A stretch of 64,000 bases of DNA, from contig NZ_CP043908.1 of NCBI RefSeq assembly GCF_008630935.1, forward strand, positions 1,364,001-1,428,000, written 5' to 3'. Under the pieces are notes generated by a model, which saw only the letters and a program-made list of their open reading frames with translations, did not search any database and was not told where the DNA came from. The position numbers and the translations under genes are program-made. Each line of letters starts with the position of its first letter. The first letter of the stretch is position 1. The DNA is from Thermodesulfobacterium sp. TA1 (GTDB taxonomy: Bacteria > Desulfobacterota > Thermodesulfobacteria > Thermodesulfobacteriales > Thermodesulfobacteriaceae). This document shows, one piece after another, positions 60,909-64,000 of the stretch.

Positions 60909-61193
60909 TTAAATTACGTTACTATCAAAGTCAAAATTTTTTCTTGCTAAAATTATTCTTTCCCATTTTACAGTGTCGGGTAATTTATAAATTATCACGC
61001 TATCTTTATCTTTATCTACTACTTCTAAAATTGCTTTTTCAAGCTTATAAAGCTGCCCCTCTGTTAAATCTCCTTCGAATACTGACTTTTGTACATGATA
61101 GAGATACTTTCTTGCTATTTTACGAACTTTGTTTAATCTTTTTTGGTCAGAAGGCTCAATCGTTTCAATGTCGTAGATTAAGATTACCTTCAT
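60909..61193 (-). CDS. cas2: CRISPR-associated endonuclease Cas2
   Basis: 94 aa, normal length. Ferredoxin-fold start VILIYDIETIEPSDQKRLNK with the catalytic-position Asp8, KYLYHVQKSVFEGDLTEGQL and the C-terminal SVIIYKLPD. With Cas1 forms the spacer-integration complex. Last gene of cas4-cas1-cas2; an array would often follow on this side, but the IS256 wreck lies there instead. Confidence 0.96.
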   Translation of the reverse strand: MKVILIYDIETIEPSDQKRLNKVRKIARKYLYHVQKSVFEGDLTEGQLYKLEKAILEVVDKDKDSVIIYKLPDTVKWERIILARKNFDFDSNVI

Positions 61194-61196
61194 CCT

Positions 61197-62162
61197 TTAC
61201 CACCAGACCCTTAATCCTTTATATTTTTTTTCTCCTAAAAGATGTTTTATCAATTTATAAAGCTCAAGCTTGATTAATGTTTTATACTTTACTTTTCTTT
61301 TTAGTTTTCTATGATAGATTGTAGATTCTAACAATTTATCAAAATGATAAACAAAGGTTTTTCTTCCTTTTTCAGTAAGATAAGCAAATTCTACCTCTTT
61401 TAAGAAATCTGAAGGTTTTATTAACCCTTCATTTATTAATCGAAAAATTAATTTGTCTACTATCAAAGGTTTAAAAATCTCAGAAATATCAAGAGCTAAA
61501 GAAAACCTTCTTTCAAACGGTTCATGTAAAAAACTCACCGCTGGATTAAGTTGGGTATGGTAAATCTCTTTTAAAATGGTGGTATAAAGCATTGAATTAC
61601 CAAAAGAAATTAAAGCGTTTAAAGGGTTTTCGGGAGGCCTAAAACTTCTTTCGCCAAATTCCCAATTGGTGATCCTTTCAAAAGTAGAATAATAAATTCT
61701 ACGAGCCTTTGCTTCTATAAGCATTATTTCATTTATAGATTTAGCTTGCATCACTTCTTCTTCACATTTTCTTAAGCCTAAAATTTCTTTTTCATACTCT
61801 CTTTTTTCAAGAATTCTATGAATATTATGGATTGCAGAAGCAATGATTTCTTTAGCCAGATAAAGCCTTTGAGAAGGGTTTAGGTAATGCTCAACTTGTT
61901 TTACTATCACTGTGCCTGATATGTTTGTTTCTCGAGGATAAAAACTTCCGGTGTAATATCCATAATAATTGAAAAAGTGAAGTAGAATACCATTTTGAGA
62001 TAGAAAATTTACAAGCTTTGTGTTAAGGGTGTTTTCTCCAAAGAGATAAATCTGCTCCACTTGAGTAACAGGAATAAATCTTTTCCCTTCTGAAGTAGAT
62101 AGACAAAGGGTGTTTTCTCTTCTTTCAAGTTTGCCCGAAGAAAAAAGGTAAAAAGATCTCAT
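61197..62162 (-). CDS. cas1: CRISPR-associated endonuclease Cas1 (type I-B-like)
   Basis: 321 aa. N-terminal beta part SFYLFSSGKLERRENTLCLS, then FLSQNGILLHFFNYYGYYTG and FYPRE; C-terminal helical part with LISFGNSMLYTTILKEIYHT, then LNPAVSFLHEPFERRFSLAL DI-type metal-site region and the IFKPLIVD motif. These are the hallmarks of the I-B subtype Cas1. Metal-dependent integrase for new spacers. Three bases separate it from cas2 and 18 from cas4. Confidence 0.95.
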   Translation of the reverse strand: MRSFYLFSSGKLERRENTLCLSTSEGKRFIPVTQVEQIYLFGENTLNTKLVNFLSQNGILLHFFNYYGYYTGSFYPRETNISGTVIVKQVEHYLNPSQRLYLAKEIIASAIHNIHRILEKREYEKEILGLRKCEEEVMQAKSINEIMLIEAKARRIYYSTFERITNWEFGERSFRPPENPLNALISFGNSMLYTTILKEIYHTQLNPAVSFLHEPFERRFSLALDISEIFKPLIVDKLIFRLINEGLIKPSDFLKEVEFAYLTEKGRKTFVYHFDKLLESTIYHRKLKRKVKYKTLIKLELYKLIKHLLGEKKYKGLRVWW

Positions 62163-62180
62163 CTTAAATCCTCTATAATT

Positions 62181-62681
62181 TTAACTATAGCAAAATTCAT
62201 AGTAACTACAATTTTTGCAGTAAGGCTTTTGTATTGTAGGAGGTAGAGGAGAATTTAAAATCTGGTTTATCTCTTTTTTAAAATTTTCGATTATTCTTTC
62301 GTCTTCCTCAACAAATTTAACCTCAATTTTTTTGAAAAGTTTTGGGTAATGAATAATTCCTGAAGAACAATTTATCCCCAATTTTTTCAGTTTGTATATA
62401 TAAAACTTAACCTGCCAAATATGAGCAGGCTCCAATTTTCTTGACTTTTTTATCTCATGAACCACAATCCCATCTTTTGTTTTTATAAAATCTATTTTTA
62501 CATCTCCGAGTTCTATATCTTTATACTTTTCCTTCTTAAAAGCTTCTTCATCTATTAATTTACCAAGCTCCACATAATCAGAATATTTTTCAAAACTTAT
62601 CTGATGAGAAAAAAGCCAGAGTTTTCTTTTACAGACTACATAATAAGCTACCTGTGTGCCTGTGAAACTTTCTTTCAACAT
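62181..62681 (-). CDS. cas4: CRISPR-associated exonuclease Cas4
   Basis: 166 aa. FTGTQVAYYVVCKRKLWLFS start with the first cluster Cys, the RecB-nuclease core (VKIDFIKTKDGIVVHEIKKS, with QVKFYIYKLKK after it) and the C-terminal triad KPYCKNCSYYEFCYS that completes a 4Fe-4S cluster. Trims prespacers and checks the PAM. First gene of the adaptation operon, divergent from the Cas8-like gene. Confidence 0.95.
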   Translation of the reverse strand: MLKESFTGTQVAYYVVCKRKLWLFSHQISFEKYSDYVELGKLIDEEAFKKEKYKDIELGDVKIDFIKTKDGIVVHEIKKSRKLEPAHIWQVKFYIYKLKKLGINCSSGIIHYPKLFKKIEVKFVEEDERIIENFKKEINQILNSPLPPTIQKPYCKNCSYYEFCYS

Positions 62682-62997
62682 TTTTAAAAATCTCCATTTT
62701 TGTTTAATTTATCATAAAAAAGACTGCTTTTTAAATTTTTTTCGGCTAAAAATTAAATTTATTTAAACTTGACAGAAAAATTTTAAAAACTACAATTTTT
62801 CAATAATAAGAAAATTAAAAAAAATAATAACCAACACATTTTGTTATCTATAACATTACGAAAAAAAATTTTGCAAAATAAAACGATTAATTGAAGGTGC
62901 AAAAGGAACAACTACCAAAGTAGATGACCTCTTGAGGTGATTTATAAGGCAGGCTTTTTAAAATAAGAACAGCAATGTTTTAAATGATAAAGAAAGT
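62682..62997 (+). promoter_or_regulatory. Divergent intergenic region with promoter for the Cas8-like gene
   Basis: 316 bases without a gene, very AT-rich. TTGACA (62769-62774), 16-base spacer and TACAAT (62791-62796) form a good plus-strand promoter, giving a leader of about 200 bases. Inside the leader are a small palindrome TGTTAT-CT-ATAACA (62842-62855) and a short GACCTC-TT-GAGGTG hairpin (near 62930). No CRISPR repeat is seen. Confidence 0.55.
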
Positions 62998-64000
62998 ATG
63001 AGTAAACCAAGAATTGAGGAACATGTAAACCAAAAATCAGGCAAATCTTCTAATAATCCGAATCAACTTCAATTTACCGGCAACTGGTTTATCGATGCAG
63101 GGATTTTGGGGTTCGTGAATTTGATGGAAGAAGTTTATGGGTGGGATTTAGAAAAACTAAGAGAAAGAATTAGTGAAGAACCAGAGGTCGTGTATTATGG
63201 ATACTTTCCGTTTGCTTATTTCTATAACCTTTCAAAAAAAGATAAGAAAGAATTAAAAACGGAAGCGATTAGCTTTATAGAGAAAAATAAAGGATTAGGC
63301 AAAAAAATTTTAGAAGAAATTTGGTGGAAGTTTATTACTGAACTTTTTAGGGAGACTTGGGTTGAAAAGAAATTAGAAATAATGCACGAATCAGAATGCT
63401 ATAAGGGAGGCAAGGTAAAGGACGCGAGAGGTAAAGTAAAGTCTCAATATGCTGATGATGGGTACATAAATTTAGTTAGGGACAGAGAGGAGTTGATAGG
63501 TAATATATTAAAAAACAATAATTTTAAAGAAAAAATTAAGGAAGTCCTCGGAAAACGTAAAGAATTTATTAAAGAAGGATCACATAATTTAGAAATTGAT
63601 GATATAAGATGCTTAGAAGAAAATTTAGGCAACTTTACGGATGATGATCTTCGTAAAGAAATTGAAAATATTGTAAGGAAACACAAAGAACTCGAAAATT
63701 ACCTTAACAGAATTTGGGATGTAGTTAAGTCGAAAAATGTTTCTAAAGACAAGAGCGTATTCTATAGAATCCCGATTGACAGTAGTTTCTTCAAAAACTA
63801 TCTATTTTTCAACAACTCAAAAGGAATTTTTGAACAGCTGGAAGACTTAAAAAATCTTTTAGATGGCGACACAAGTTATTCAGATTATTTATCTAAAATC
63901 GATAAAACCATCAGCAAATTTTTACCGTCAGATAAAGAGTTCCCTAATATTTCATATACTAAATTTAGAGCAGAAACAATACTGAAAGATGTGCCATACT
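62998..64000 (+). CDS. Cas8-like protein (Cst1/Cas8 family), 5' part
   Basis: ATG at 62998; 334 codons are open to the window end. The N-terminal sequence QLQFTGNWFIDAGILGFVNL matches the TGNxFxDAGI start typical of Cst1/Cas8-type large subunits of type I-B/I-A Cascade. The rest is Lys- and Glu-rich and helical (LEKLRERISEEPEVVYYGYF, IWWKFITELFRETWVEKKLE). No CxxC pair appears in the visible part. Divergent from cas4-1-2, so effector and adaptation genes form one cas locus. Subtype should be settled by the next genes outside the window. Confidence 0.6.
   Translation, partial: MSKPRIEEHVNQKSGKSSNNPNQLQFTGNWFIDAGILGFVNLMEEVYGWDLEKLRERISEEPEVVYYGYFPFAYFYNLSKKDKKELKTEAISFIEKNKGLGKKILEEIWWKFITELFRETWVEKKLEIMHESECYKGGKVKDARGKVKSQYADDGYINLVRDREELIGNILKNNNFKEKIKEVLGKRKEFIKEGSHNLEIDDIRCLEENLGNFTDDDLRKEIENIVRKHKELENYLNRIWDVVKSKNVSKDKSVFYRIPIDSSFFKNYLFFNNSKGIFEQLEDLKNLLDGDTSYSDYLSKIDKTISKFLPSDKEFPNISYTKFRAETILKDVPY

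Noticed and set aside
63444-63686. Minus-strand frame of 80 codons
   Set aside because: Antisense to the Cas8-like gene, which is open through the whole region.

Overview
The window reads as chromosome of a low-GC, thermophilic, sulfate-reducing, two-membrane bacterium of the Thermodesulfobacterium type. This is inferred from the gene content, not from a database search. The evidence is a complete sat / aprBA / qmoABC set, an outer-membrane autotransporter, a heptose-nucleotide enzyme and an AT-rich sequence with TTGACA/TTGACT-type promoters.

Layout. 1-7400 is a housekeeping block: rimO, panD, panC, an L,D-transpeptidase, flgM, a nitrilase-heptose adenylyltransferase fusion, comF, an M20 peptidase, acylphosphatase and a SIMPL protein. 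7400-26100 is an accessory, secretion-rich island. It holds small signal-peptide proteins, a 540-aa secreted protein, an IS110 element with a likely bridge RNA, an ankyrin protein ending in a perfectly spaced Kunitz (BPTI-type) domain, a truncated FecR gene, a 1024-aa secreted protein, a Spy/CpxP-like protein and a giant repeat-built autotransporter. Two near-identical 0.55-kb copies of a promoter plus signal-peptide cassette head the last two transcription units. Remnants of IS3, IS1595 and an IS3-derived miniature element lie between them.

26200-39740 is the translation/transcription block. rpsO is on the plus strand. On the minus strand the order of transcription is tRNA-Tyr, -Gly, -Thr, tuf, rpmG, tRNA-Trp, secE, nusG, rplK, rplA, rplJ, rplL, rpoB, rpoC, with an L10 leader and an rplL-rpoB attenuator. 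39790-49300 is dissimilatory sulfate reduction. Sat activates sulfate to APS, AprBA reduces APS to sulfite, and QmoABC links AprBA to the membrane quinone pool. 49350-59400 is mixed housekeeping: polyprenyl synthase, HAD phosphatase, UvrD-like helicase, rsmE, ilvC, tRNA-Ser, ftsY and an orphan FeS/cytochrome b pair. 59570-64000 has wrecked IS256 copies next to a cas4-cas1-cas2 adaptation module, which is divergent from a Cas8-like gene that runs off the window end. No CRISPR array is visible.

Most unusual items: the Kunitz-ankyrin protein, the nested repeats of the autotransporter with its duplicated promoter/signal cassette, paired palindromic promoter regions in the secreted-protein island, and the nitrilase-RfaE2 fusion.
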